From Actinomycetota bacterium (GTDB lineage: Bacteria; Actinomycetota; Thermoleophilia; UBA2241), in assembly GCA_026392265.1 (NCBI GenBank), contig JAPLCL010000070.1, forward strand, positions 1 to 6,264: DNA of 6,264 nucleotides, in the 5' to 3' direction. Every line of letters starts with the position of its first letter. Position 1 is the stretch's first letter. A program made the position numbers and the translations under genes. Under the pieces are notes generated by a model. The model worked only from the letters and a program-made list of their open reading frames with translations. It searched no databases and was not told the origin of the DNA. Shown here piece by piece: positions 1 to 5,441 of this stretch.

Positions 1-1
1 A

Positions 2-184
2 GAGCTCGAGCTCGGCGTCCGTTCGTACAACTGCCTCAAGCGCGAGGGCATCCAGACCGTCGGCGACCTGGTCGGCAAGACCGAGGCCGAGCTGCTCAAT
101 ATCCCGACTTTCGGCAAGAAGAGCATCGACGAGGTCGAGGAGAAACTCTCCGAGCGCGGGCTCTCTCTGCGGGGTGACGAGTAA
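2..184 (+). CDS. rpoA: RNA polymerase subunit alpha, C-terminal domain (5' end missing)
   Basis: The last 60 codons of the alpha subunit are present, ending in TAA at 182-184; the rest lies left of the window. The translation reads as the alpha C-terminal domain (alphaCTD), which contacts UP-element DNA and many activators. The DNA-binding motif VRSYNCLK supplies the equivalents of E. coli R265, N268, C269 and K271. The second helix-hairpin-helix part, FGKKSIDEVEEKL, supplies the equivalents of K298, S299 and E302. The tail LSERGLSLRGDE ends just after the usual conserved GLSL segment, so it is short compared with E. coli. The stop codon is one base from the rplQ start, the classical rpoA-rplQ order at the end of the alpha operon. 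Identification is secure; nothing can be said about the N-terminal domains. Confidence 0.95.
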   Translation, partial: ELELGVRSYNCLKREGIQTVGDLVGKTEAELLNIPTFGKKSIDEVEEKLSERGLSLRGDE

Positions 185-185
185 C

Positions 186-536
186 ATGCGCCATCAGAAG
201 TCAGGCCGCAAGTTCAACATGGCGCCCGACCAGCGCAAGGCGCTGCTCTCGGGTCTCGCCTGCCAGTTGCTCGAGCACGAGAAGATCAAGACCGGCGTGG
301 CGCGCGCCAAAGAGGTGCGCCCACTCGTCGAAGAGGTCATCACGCTCGGCAAACGCGGCGATCTGCACGCCCGCCGGCAGGCTATCTCGCTGCTGCGCAA
401 CAAGAAGATCGTGTACAAGCTGTTCAATGACGTGGCGCCCCGCTATTCAGACCGCCACGGCGGCTACACGCGCATCATCAAGCTCGGGCCACGCCCCGGC
501 GACGGCAGCGAGCAGGCCTACATCGAACTGGTCTAG
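186..536 (+). CDS. rplQ: 50S ribosomal protein L17
   Basis: This is a 116-residue bL17, the usual length for a bacterial L17 without a C-terminal extension. It is a structural protein of the large ribosomal subunit near the exit tunnel. Family hallmarks are the start MRHQKSGRKF, LLEHEKIKT (about 28-36), the ARAKEVRPLVEEVITLGKRGDLHARRQ block (split here as ARAKEVRPL, then VITLGKRGDL; about 39-65), DRHGGYTRI (89-97) and the terminal IELV. I chose ATG at 186 rather than the in-frame GTG at 174 because L17 proteins begin MRH, and 174 lies inside rpoA. The gene follows the rpoA stop by one base; GGTGA at 173-177, inside rpoA, can serve as a ribosome-binding site. It is probably co-transcribed with rpoA and is the last gene before the hairpin at 558-595. 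Confidence 0.97.
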   Translation: MRHQKSGRKFNMAPDQRKALLSGLACQLLEHEKIKTGVARAKEVRPLVEEVITLGKRGDLHARRQAISLLRNKKIVYKLFNDVAPRYSDRHGGYTRIIKLGPRPGDGSEQAYIELV

Positions 537-557
537 GCCAAGGCGAGAAGATGTGGC

Positions 558-595
558 GCGAGGGGCGGGCGGCCGAAGGGCCACCCGCCCCTCGC
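558..595 (+). terminator. Strong GC-rich hairpin after rplQ, likely transcription terminator
   Basis: Arms 558-574 and 579-595 pair over 17 positions with a single C-A mismatch (570/583), closed by a GAAG loop at 575-578. The hairpin lies 21 bases after the rplQ stop. No T-run follows, so it is not a canonical intrinsic terminator, but U-poor hairpins are common at operon ends in high-GC actinobacteria. It would separate the ribosomal operon from the ECF/truA unit or attenuate read-through. Confidence 0.75.
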
Positions 596-596
596 A

Positions 597-711
597 CCGT
601 ACGGGGACGGCACCGTCTGCCGAGACGCGTCCCTTGATGCTCGGCGAGCACAGGTGGGCCGGTGCCGCCGGCGTCGGCGACGCTGCAGGCAGGGGTACTC
701 TGCGGCGATGC
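597..711 (+). other. Intergenic region upstream of ecfA1 with small inverted repeats
   Basis: I see no gene, tRNA or recognisable riboswitch core here. There are three small inverted repeats: CCGTACGG (597-604), GACGG-CA-CCGTC (606-617) and TGCTC-GGC-GAGCA (638-650). A further 6-bp repeat, CGGCGA (703-708) with TCGCCG (720-725), flanks the proposed -10 element of ecfA1. Short palindromes arise often by chance in DNA this GC-rich, so an operator role is only a possibility. Confidence 0.3.
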
Positions 712-719
712 GGTAAGCT
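712..719 (+). promoter_or_regulatory. Candidate -10 element for the ecfA1-ecfA2-ecfT-truA unit
   Basis: GGTAAGCT contains TAAGCT (714-719), which fits the actinobacterial TANNNT -10 pattern. Transcription would start near 726, only two or three bases before the ecfA1 ATG. No convincing -35 hexamer is visible 16-18 bases upstream. The same eight bases recur at a matching place before the ROK gene (5422-5429), which raises confidence a little. No Shine-Dalgarno sequence precedes the ATG, consistent with a leaderless message. Confidence 0.45.
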
Positions 720-728
720 TCGCCGGGT

Positions 729-1580
729 ATGAGCTCCAGCCCAGACGAGACGGCGCCGCTCTTCGACATCTCCGGCCTGCACTACCGCTATGCGGGGGCG
801 CAGGCCGACGCCCTCGCCGACCTGGATCTGACGGTCCACGAGGGCGAGTTCGTCGCCGTCCTCGGCGCCAACGGATCCGGTAAGTCCACGCTGGCACGAC
901 TGCTGGGCGGGCTCGAGAAGCCCACGGCCGCGCGCCACGCGCTCGCCTGCGGCCACGATCTGCTGGTCGAGGACGGACGCCTGTCGGCGCGCCGCGACGT
1001 CGGCGTGCTCTTCCAGAACCCGGAGAACCAGCTCGTCGCACAATGCGTCGAGGACGACGTGGCGTTCGGCCTCGAGAACCTGGCGTGGCCTGCGGCGGAC
1101 ATGCGCCGCCGGGTCGACGCGATGCTGGCCCGTTTCGGGCTCGAGGAGCTGCGCCGGCGCGAGCCGCACATGCTCTCGGGCGGGCAGAAGCAGCGCACGG
1201 CGCTGGCCGGTGTGATCGCTGTGCCGCGCCGCGTCCTGGTCCTGGACGAGCCCACGGCCATGCTCGACCCGGCGGGTCGCGACGAGGTGCTCATGGCGGT
1301 GCGTGAGATGCACGCCGACGGTCTCGCCGTCGTGTACATCACCCAGGAGATGGACGAGGCGGTCGGCGCCGACCGTGTGGTCGTTCTTGGAGGCGGCACA
1401 GAGGCCTACGCAGGCACCGCGGCCGGCCTCTTCGCCGATGCCGTCCGCGTACGCCGCCTCGGCCTCGGCTTGCCGGCGGCGGGCGAGCTGGCACTTGCGC
1501 TGGCTGAGCGGGGGCACGCCCTCCGCGGCCTGCCGCTCACCATCGACGAGTTGCTCGCCGCGTTGGGCGACGCGCCGTGA
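729..1580 (+). CDS. ecfA1: ECF transporter ATPase subunit, first copy (CbiO/EcfA family)
   Basis: This 283-residue ABC ATPase is of the energy-coupling factor type; with the next gene it should form the cytoplasmic ATPase pair that drives vitamin or cofactor uptake. Visible motifs are Walker A GANGSGKST (46-54), Q-loop FQNPENQL (Q96), ABC signature LSGGQKQR (149-156), Walker B VLVLDE (169-174) and D-loop MLDP (178-181). FQNPxxQ followed by EDDVAFGLEN (108-117) is characteristic of CbiO/EcfA proteins. The switch-loop position, normally His in ITHxMDEA, is Gln here (ITQEMDEA, Q206), so one ATP site may be functionally different. The C-terminal 60 or so residues fit the EcfA C-terminal region. 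The ATG at 729 puts the first beta strand (LFDISGLHYRY) at residue 11; no ribosome-binding site precedes it. The stop overlaps the start of the second ATPase by four bases. Confidence 0.93.
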   Translation: MSSSPDETAPLFDISGLHYRYAGAQADALADLDLTVHEGEFVAVLGANGSGKSTLARLLGGLEKPTAARHALACGHDLLVEDGRLSARRDVGVLFQNPENQLVAQCVEDDVAFGLENLAWPAADMRRRVDAMLARFGLEELRRREPHMLSGGQKQRTALAGVIAVPRRVLVLDEPTAMLDPAGRDEVLMAVREMHADGLAVVYITQEMDEAVGADRVVVLGGGTEAYAGTAAGLFADAVRVRRLGLGLPAAGELALALAERGHALRGLPLTIDELLAALGDAP

Positions 1581-2467
1581 GCGGCTCCAAAGCAGTCGCC
1601 GGCGCGACGCCTGATGAGCCTCGTGAGCCGGCCGTGCCGGGCTCGTCGGGGATGAGTCTGGCCTGCGCGGACGTATCCTTCAGCTACGAAGAGGCCAGAG
1701 CCCCGATACCCGCAGTGCGCGATGTCTCGTTCGAGCTGCCGGCCGGCGGCTCCCTGGCGCTGATGGGCGCCTCGGGCTCCGGCAAGTCGACGCTGCTCCA
1801 GGTGGTCCGCGGCCTCGACGCGCCCGACACCGGCGCCGTGCTTCTCGATGGGGCCGCTCCCGTTGACGCCGGTTACGCGGCGCTGCAGCGCGAGGTGGGC
1901 CTCGTTTTCCAGGCCCCCGAGCTTCAGCTGTTCGCCGCCACGGCACGCGAAGACGTGGCGTTCGGCCCGCGCCGGCTGGGGTGGCCGGAGGAACAGGTGA
2001 CCGCGGCCGTGGATACGGCTCTCGACGTGGTCGGCCTGCCTCCGGCGCACTTTGCCGAGAGGCATCCCTACTCGCTCTCGGGTGGCGAGCAGCGGCGCCT
2101 GGCTCTCGCCGGGGTCCTCGCCATGCGGCCGCGGCTGCTGCTGCTGGACGAGCCCTTCGTCAGCCTGGACCCGGGGACGCGGCGCCAGCTCGTCGGCATT
2201 CTGGAGCGTCTCAAGGCGGCCGGGGTCACGCTGCTTCTGGCGACCCACGATGTGGATCTGGCCTGGGCGCTCTGCGACGAGCTCCTGGTGCTCGGCGAGG
2301 GCCGGCTCGTGGCCGCCGGCCCATGGGACTTCAGCACAGCCGGCGGCCGCTTGCTTGCGGAAAACCGCCTGCGGGAACCCTTCTTCGTCGAGTTGTGGCG
2401 GCGGCTCGGCCGCGACCCGCAGCGCGCCCCGCGCAGCGCGTCGGCAGCGGCGGAGGCCCTCTCGTGA
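1577..2467 (+). CDS. ecfA2: ECF transporter ATPase subunit, second copy (CbiO/EcfA family)
   Basis: This 296-residue ABC ATPase is the presumed partner of EcfA1 in a heterodimer docking on EcfT. Motifs are Walker A GASGSGKST (64-72), Q-loop FQAPELQLF (Q112) followed by EDVAFGPRRLG, signature LSGGEQRR (167-174), Walker B LLLLDE (187-192), D-loop SLDP (196-199) and an intact switch His in ATHDVD (H224). After Walker B the usual DEPT is DEPF. I chose GTG at 1577 because it overlaps the ecfA1 TGA as GTGA, a typical coupled arrangement. It gives a low-complexity, Ala/Pro/Gly-rich leader of about 25 residues before the ABC fold. An in-frame ATG at 1652 (MSLACADVSFSY) matches the usual family start and is a real alternative, giving 271 residues. 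Its own stop again overlaps the next gene by four bases. Confidence 0.92.
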   Translation: MSGSKAVAGATPDEPREPAVPGSSGMSLACADVSFSYEEARAPIPAVRDVSFELPAGGSLALMGASGSGKSTLLQVVRGLDAPDTGAVLLDGAAPVDAGYAALQREVGLVFQAPELQLFAATAREDVAFGPRRLGWPEEQVTAAVDTALDVVGLPPAHFAERHPYSLSGGEQRRLALAGVLAMRPRLLLLDEPFVSLDPGTRRQLVGILERLKAAGVTLLLATHDVDLAWALCDELLVLGEGRLVAAGPWDFSTAGGRLLAENRLREPFFVELWRRLGRDPQRAPRSASAAAEALS

Positions 2468-3246
2468 AGGCGACCATCGCCCAGTACTATGCCGGCGACT
2501 CGCTGCTGCACCGGCTCGACCCGCGCGCCAAGTTCGTCGCCGTGAGCGCGCTGGCCGTGGCGCTCTTCGTGCGCGACTCGTTTGCCGGTCTGGCCGTGTA
2601 TGCGGCCGCCGCCGTCTTGGCCTACGCGCTGAGCGGCGTGCCGGTGGCGTGGTTCTGGCGCGCTTTCAGGCCGCTGCTGTGGCTCGTCGCCCTCACCTTC
2701 GTGGCTCAGGTCGTGTTCGCCCCCGGTGACCCGTTCTTCAGCTTCTGGTTCATCCACCTGTCGTGGCGCGGTCTCGAACTCGCAGCGTTTCTGAGTCTGC
2801 GCCTGGTTGTGCTTGTGCTCGTCGGCTCGGTGCTGACCCTGACGACCCCCTCGATGGCGCTGACCGACGGTCTGGCGTGGCTGGGCCGGCCGCTGCGCCG
2901 CCTGCGCGTCCCCACCGACGAGCTGGCCCTGATGGTGACGATCGCCCTGCGCTTCATCCCTACGCTGCTCGTCGAGCTCGACACGATCATGCGTGCGCAG
3001 CGCGCCCGCGGCGCCGACTTCCGCCACGGCGGGTTGGGCGAGCGCACGCGCTCGCTGGTGCCGGTCCTCGTGCCGCTGTTCGTGTTGAGCTTCAGGCGCG
3101 CGGACGAGCTCGCCCTGGCCATGGAGGCGCGCTGCTATCGGCCCGGCGCCGTGCGCACGCGGCTGCACCCTCTGCGCGCCGGGTGGAGCGATTTCGCGCT
3201 CCTTGTGGTCACGGCGGCAGTCATCGCCGCGGGGCTGCTCGTGTAG
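2464..3246 (+). CDS. ecfT: ECF transporter transmembrane coupling protein EcfT
   Basis: This 260-residue integral membrane protein is the scaffold of the ECF transporter: it holds the two ATPases and transmits their movement to the substrate-binding S component. The N-terminal LHRLDPRAKF (about 15-24) is the classic start of the EcfT/CbiQ family. Hydrophobic segments are visible around 25-55, 67-87, 104-126, 152-170, 198-210 and 243-260. Two cytoplasmic coupling-helix motifs face the ATPases: ARG (181-183, in RAQRARGADF) and ARC (222-224, in MEARCYRPG); the short-side Arg of each normally inserts in a groove of EcfA. The start is GTG at 2464, overlapping the ecfA2 stop as GTGA; the reading frame stays open far upstream inside ecfA2, but that part is not EcfT-like. 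No S component lies nearby, so substrate specificity cannot be told. Confidence 0.93.
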   Translation: MKATIAQYYAGDSLLHRLDPRAKFVAVSALAVALFVRDSFAGLAVYAAAAVLAYALSGVPVAWFWRAFRPLLWLVALTFVAQVVFAPGDPFFSFWFIHLSWRGLELAAFLSLRLVVLVLVGSVLTLTTPSMALTDGLAWLGRPLRRLRVPTDELALMVTIALRFIPTLLVELDTIMRAQRARGADFRHGGLGERTRSLVPVLVPLFVLSFRRADELALAMEARCYRPGAVRTRLHPLRAGWSDFALLVVTAAVIAAGLLV

Positions 3247-3247
3247 G

Positions 3248-4078
3248 ATGCCGACCGTGGACGGTCGTGAAATCACGGGGGAGGCTCCGCAGGTTCTCGC
3301 GGGGGACGCGCCGGCCGGGCGCGCAACTTGGCGTCTTGACCTCGCTTACGAGGGCACAGCCTATCGCGGCTGGGCCCGGCAGCCCGGGCACCTTACCGTC
3401 GAGGGGCTGCTGGGGGACGCGCTGGCGACTGTCCTTCGCGAACCCGTGCGCCTGAGCGTGGCGGGGCGCACCGACGCCGGCGTGCACGCGTGGGCGCAGG
3501 TCGCGTCGTTCGACTGCGCGCGGCGCGACCTGCGCCCCGACCGGCTGTGCTTCTCGCTCAACGCGCTGCTCCCGCCCGACATCGCCGTGACGGCGGTGTC
3601 GCCGGCGGCGCCGGGCTTCAGCGCGCGCAAGGCGGCGTCACGCACGTACCAGTACCGCCTCTTGATCTCGCCGGTGAAGCCCGTGCGCGAGCGCGCCTAC
3701 GTGTGGAACGTGCGCGGCGCGCTCGACGCGGCGCTGCTCACCGAGGCGGCAGCCCTGCTGCCCGGCAAGCGCGACTTCGCGGCGCTCACGCCCTCCGCGC
3801 GTTTATACCACAGCTGCGTGCGCGACGTGCTCAGAGCGGACTGGCAGCCGATCTCGCGCGACGACGGTTCGTCAGGACTCGCGGAATTGACCTTCACCAT
3901 CACCGCCGGGAGTTTTCTGCACAACCTGGTGCGCGTGGCCGTGGGATCGATGGTCGACGTCGCCCAGGGACGGATGACGCTGGAAGGGTTCGCGGAAGGG
4001 CTCGCGTCCGGCGAACGCCGGCGCATGGGGCAGACGGCGCCGGCGCGCGGCTTGGCGCTCGTGGCCGTGGCCTACTGA
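3248..4078 (+). CDS. truA: tRNA pseudouridine synthase A
   Basis: This 276-residue enzyme isomerises uridines 38-40 of the tRNA anticodon stem-loop to pseudouridine in the cytoplasm. The catalytic Asp is D76 in GRTDAGVHA (73-81). Other family landmarks are LAYEGTAYRGWARQPG (32-47), FSLNALLPPDI (102-112), SARKAASRTYQYRL (125-138), RDFAALTPS (175-183), the TFTITAGSFLHNLVR region (215-229) leading into VGSMVDVAQGR, and the C-terminal APARGLALVAVAY. ATG at 3248 lies one base after the ecfT stop and leaves about 26 non-conserved residues before the first core strand. Starts slightly downstream cannot be excluded. No separate promoter or clear ribosome-binding site is visible, so translation probably couples to ecfT. 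The ecfA-ecfA-ecfT-truA order is well known from Firmicutes and some actinobacterial lineages. Confidence 0.95.
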   Translation: MPTVDGREITGEAPQVLAGDAPAGRATWRLDLAYEGTAYRGWARQPGHLTVEGLLGDALATVLREPVRLSVAGRTDAGVHAWAQVASFDCARRDLRPDRLCFSLNALLPPDIAVTAVSPAAPGFSARKAASRTYQYRLLISPVKPVRERAYVWNVRGALDAALLTEAAALLPGKRDFAALTPSARLYHSCVRDVLRADWQPISRDDGSSGLAELTFTITAGSFLHNLVRVAVGSMVDVAQGRMTLEGFAEGLASGERRRMGQTAPARGLALVAVAY

Positions 4079-4080
4079 CG

Positions 4081-4106
4081 GGCGGGCTGAGCCGGGCACA
4101 GCCGCC
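4081..4106. terminator. Bulged hairpin between convergent truA and LCP genes
   Basis: GGCGGGCTG (4081-4089) pairs with CAGCCGCC (4099-4106) as eight base pairs with one bulged G, around a 9-base loop. It fills most of the 39-base gap between the two stop codons, so it could act on both strands. No T-run follows on either side, and the pairing is modest for DNA of this composition; the role as terminator is inferred mainly from position. Confidence 0.4.
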
Positions 4107-4117
4107 GGGGACCTGGT

Positions 4118-5293
4118 CTACTTCGTCAGAAACTGGTGGACGAGCTTCTGCTTCTCGGCATCTGACGGCGGGAAGACGTAGGCGACCCCGCCTTCATAGC
4201 CTGGAGTGCCGACCATCACCATCTTCTTGCCGCCGGTGGCCCGCCACTTGAGGTAGCCGAGCTCGATGATCTGATTGGTCGTGAGGTCGGTGGCCACCCC
4301 GCCCATGAACTTCTTGCCGATCTCGGGCAGCTTGGTGATGTTGGACGGCTGGGCGATCTTCTTCTGCAGCGCCTGCACGAACTGTTGCTGGCGCGCCGCG
4401 CGGTGAAAGTCGTCGTCGGCATAGCGGATGCGCACGTACAGCATCGCGTACTTGCCGTCGAAATGGTGCATGCCTTGCTTGAAGACCACGGTGCGGCCGT
4501 TCGCCCCGGCAATCGTGGTGATGGTCTTGGGTACCTTGAGGTCCACGCCGCCGACGGCGTTGACCAGGCGCGGGAAGCCCTTGAAGTCGACCACCATGAC
4601 GTGGTTCACGTCGACGCCGAGAAACTGCTTGACCGCCTGGACCGCCATGGACGGGCCGCCCCAGAACATCGCCGTGTTGATCTTGTCGAACGTGCCGTTC
4701 GGGAGCTGAACGCGCGTGTCGCGCGGGATCGAGAGCTGGTTGATCGTGTGCGTCTTGGGGTTGAAGCGCATGAGCATGATGGTGTCGGAGCGCGCCGGCT
4801 CGCCGGCCTTGCTGTCGACGCCGAACAGCAACAGAGTGGTGCCGTTGCGCCAGATCCAGCCGTCATCGGGAGTGAGCTCGGCGCGGGTCTTCTGGTCGAT
4901 ACGCTTGTTGGCTTTGTCGACCGCGCGAGCGAACTTCTGGTAGCCCGGCCAGGCGAGGACGGTGACCACGACTCCGGCGATGATGAACGCCACCACCAGG
5001 CCGACGGGGATGAACCACCAGCGGAAGCGGCGGTGCCCGGGCGCCGTGCCGGGGCCCCCGGCCGTCGCCTCGTTGCCCTCCTTGCCCTGCGCCGGCGCCG
5101 GCCCATACCGCCGGTACTCGCCGGCGGAGCGCTCCGCGGAGACCGGGCGTACGTCGGAGGGGAGGCCTTCGTCGCGCGGCTCACGAGGCGGCCGCGCCCC
5201 GGCGAGCTCGTCGTCGACGGAGCTGCGCCTGGCGCGGCCGGCCTTGTAGCGTTTGTAGGGCTTGCGCCCGCCGTTGTCGTCGTCGTTTTGCAT
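4118..5293 (-). CDS. LytR-CpsA-Psr (LCP) family membrane protein, probable cell-wall glycopolymer transferase
   Basis: This protein is 391 residues from the ATG at 5293. LCP proteins transfer lipid-linked glycopolymers (teichoic acid, capsule or arabinogalactan type) to peptidoglycan on the outer face of the membrane. A hydrophilic cytoplasmic tail of about 90 residues (KPYKRYKAGRARR near its start, then Pro/Gly/Glu-rich) precedes one membrane helix (about 93-115). The extracellular LCP domain follows: LLLFGVDS with D160, RSDTIML with R168, SIPRDTR with R191 and R194, VDFKGFPRLVNAVGGVDL, and YVRIRYADDDF with R288 and R290 followed by RAARQQQF. These match the Arg/Asp residues that bind the lipid pyrophosphate and Mg2+. 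No C-terminal LytR_C domain is present. In-frame GTG codons at 5371 and 5341 would add 26 or 16 residues; no start has a well-placed ribosome-binding site, so the start is uncertain. It converges on truA and diverges from the ROK gene. Confidence 0.9.
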   Translation of the reverse strand: MQNDDDNGGRKPYKRYKAGRARRSSVDDELAGARPPREPRDEGLPSDVRPVSAERSAGEYRRYGPAPAQGKEGNEATAGGPGTAPGHRRFRWWFIPVGLVVAFIIAGVVVTVLAWPGYQKFARAVDKANKRIDQKTRAELTPDDGWIWRNGTTLLLFGVDSKAGEPARSDTIMLMRFNPKTHTINQLSIPRDTRVQLPNGTFDKINTAMFWGGPSMAVQAVKQFLGVDVNHVMVVDFKGFPRLVNAVGGVDLKVPKTITTIAGANGRTVVFKQGMHHFDGKYAMLYVRIRYADDDFHRAARQQQFVQALQKKIAQPSNITKLPEIGKKFMGGVATDLTTNQIIELGYLKWRATGGKKMVMVGTPGYEGGVAYVFPPSDAEKQKLVHQFLTK

Positions 5294-5377
5294 CTGCTGG
5301 TGATCCCGCTCCTGACGCAGGCAGCGCCCAACGCGTGACACTGACGGGGAGCGAGGCGCCGGGCCTTGCACCTGACT

Positions 5378-5395
5378 ACGCCCCAGGGCGGGCGT
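5378..5395 (-). other. Small hairpin in the putative LCP leader
   Basis: ACGCCC (5378-5383) and GGGCGT (5390-5395) form a perfect 6-bp stem with a 6-base loop. It would lie in the 5' leader of the LCP transcript if transcription starts near 5405, ending seven bases before the GTG at 5371. If translation began at that GTG, the hairpin would crowd the initiation site. This slightly favours the downstream ATG at 5293. No regulatory function is known. Confidence 0.3.
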
Positions 5396-5411
5396 TTCCT
5401 CTAGTCGCGAG

Positions 5412-5441
5412 TCTATACCATGGTAAGCTGCGGGGCGTCAT
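5412..5441 (-). promoter_or_regulatory. Candidate extended -10 promoter for the LCP gene
   Basis: On the minus strand TATAGA (5417 down to 5412) is preceded by TGG, giving the extended form TGN-TATAGA. Eighteen bases further upstream is ATGACG (5441 to 5436), a 4/6 match to TTGACA. Transcription would start near 5405, leaving a leader of about 112 bases to the ATG at 5293 or about 34 to the GTG at 5371. The -35 overlaps the start codon of the divergent ROK gene. Confidence 0.5.
5421..5429 (+). promoter_or_regulatory. Candidate extended -10 promoter for the ROK kinase gene
   Basis: TGG-TAAGCT is an extended -10 element (TGN plus TANNNT). The start of transcription would fall near 5436, about four bases before the ATG at 5440, implying an almost leaderless message. 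No good -35 is visible, which an extended -10 can tolerate. The element shares the palindrome TACCATGGTA (5416-5425) with the opposing LCP promoter, and GGTAAGCT is identical to 712-719 before ecfA1. Confidence 0.5.

Noticed and set aside
638..650. Perfect inverted repeat TGCTC-GGC-GAGCA as an operator
   Set aside because: Five-base arms are expected by chance in a GC-rich stretch and no matching second copy was found, so it is only mentioned in the intergenic entry.
597..728. Possible vitamin riboswitch upstream of the ECF operon
   Set aside because: I looked for cobalamin, TPP, FMN and similar conserved cores and saw none. The proposed -10 lies so close to the ATG that no leader would exist.
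1981..2463. Upstream extension of the ecfT frame inside ecfA2
   Set aside because: The frame is open but its translation is Gly/Ala/Arg/Pro-rich and not EcfT-like. EcfT homology begins at the GTG at 2464, which also overlaps the ecfA2 stop.
2068..3276. 402-codon open frame on the minus strand opposite ecfA2/ecfT, and a similar 356-codon frame at 447-1517
   Set aside because: Both are antisense to genes with unmistakable motifs. Their translations are rich in Arg, His, Gln and Ala without a recognisable domain, as expected from G/C-biased third positions in high-GC DNA.
5286..5300. GGGATCACC upstream of the LCP ATG as a ribosome-binding site
   Set aside because: It resembles the 3' end of 16S rRNA itself rather than its complement, so it cannot pair as a Shine-Dalgarno sequence.
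4385..5338. 317-codon plus-strand open frame opposite the LCP gene
   Set aside because: The minus strand carries the conserved LCP domain and a membrane helix. The plus-strand translation is Asp/Arg/Val/His-rich with no motif, a typical GC shadow.
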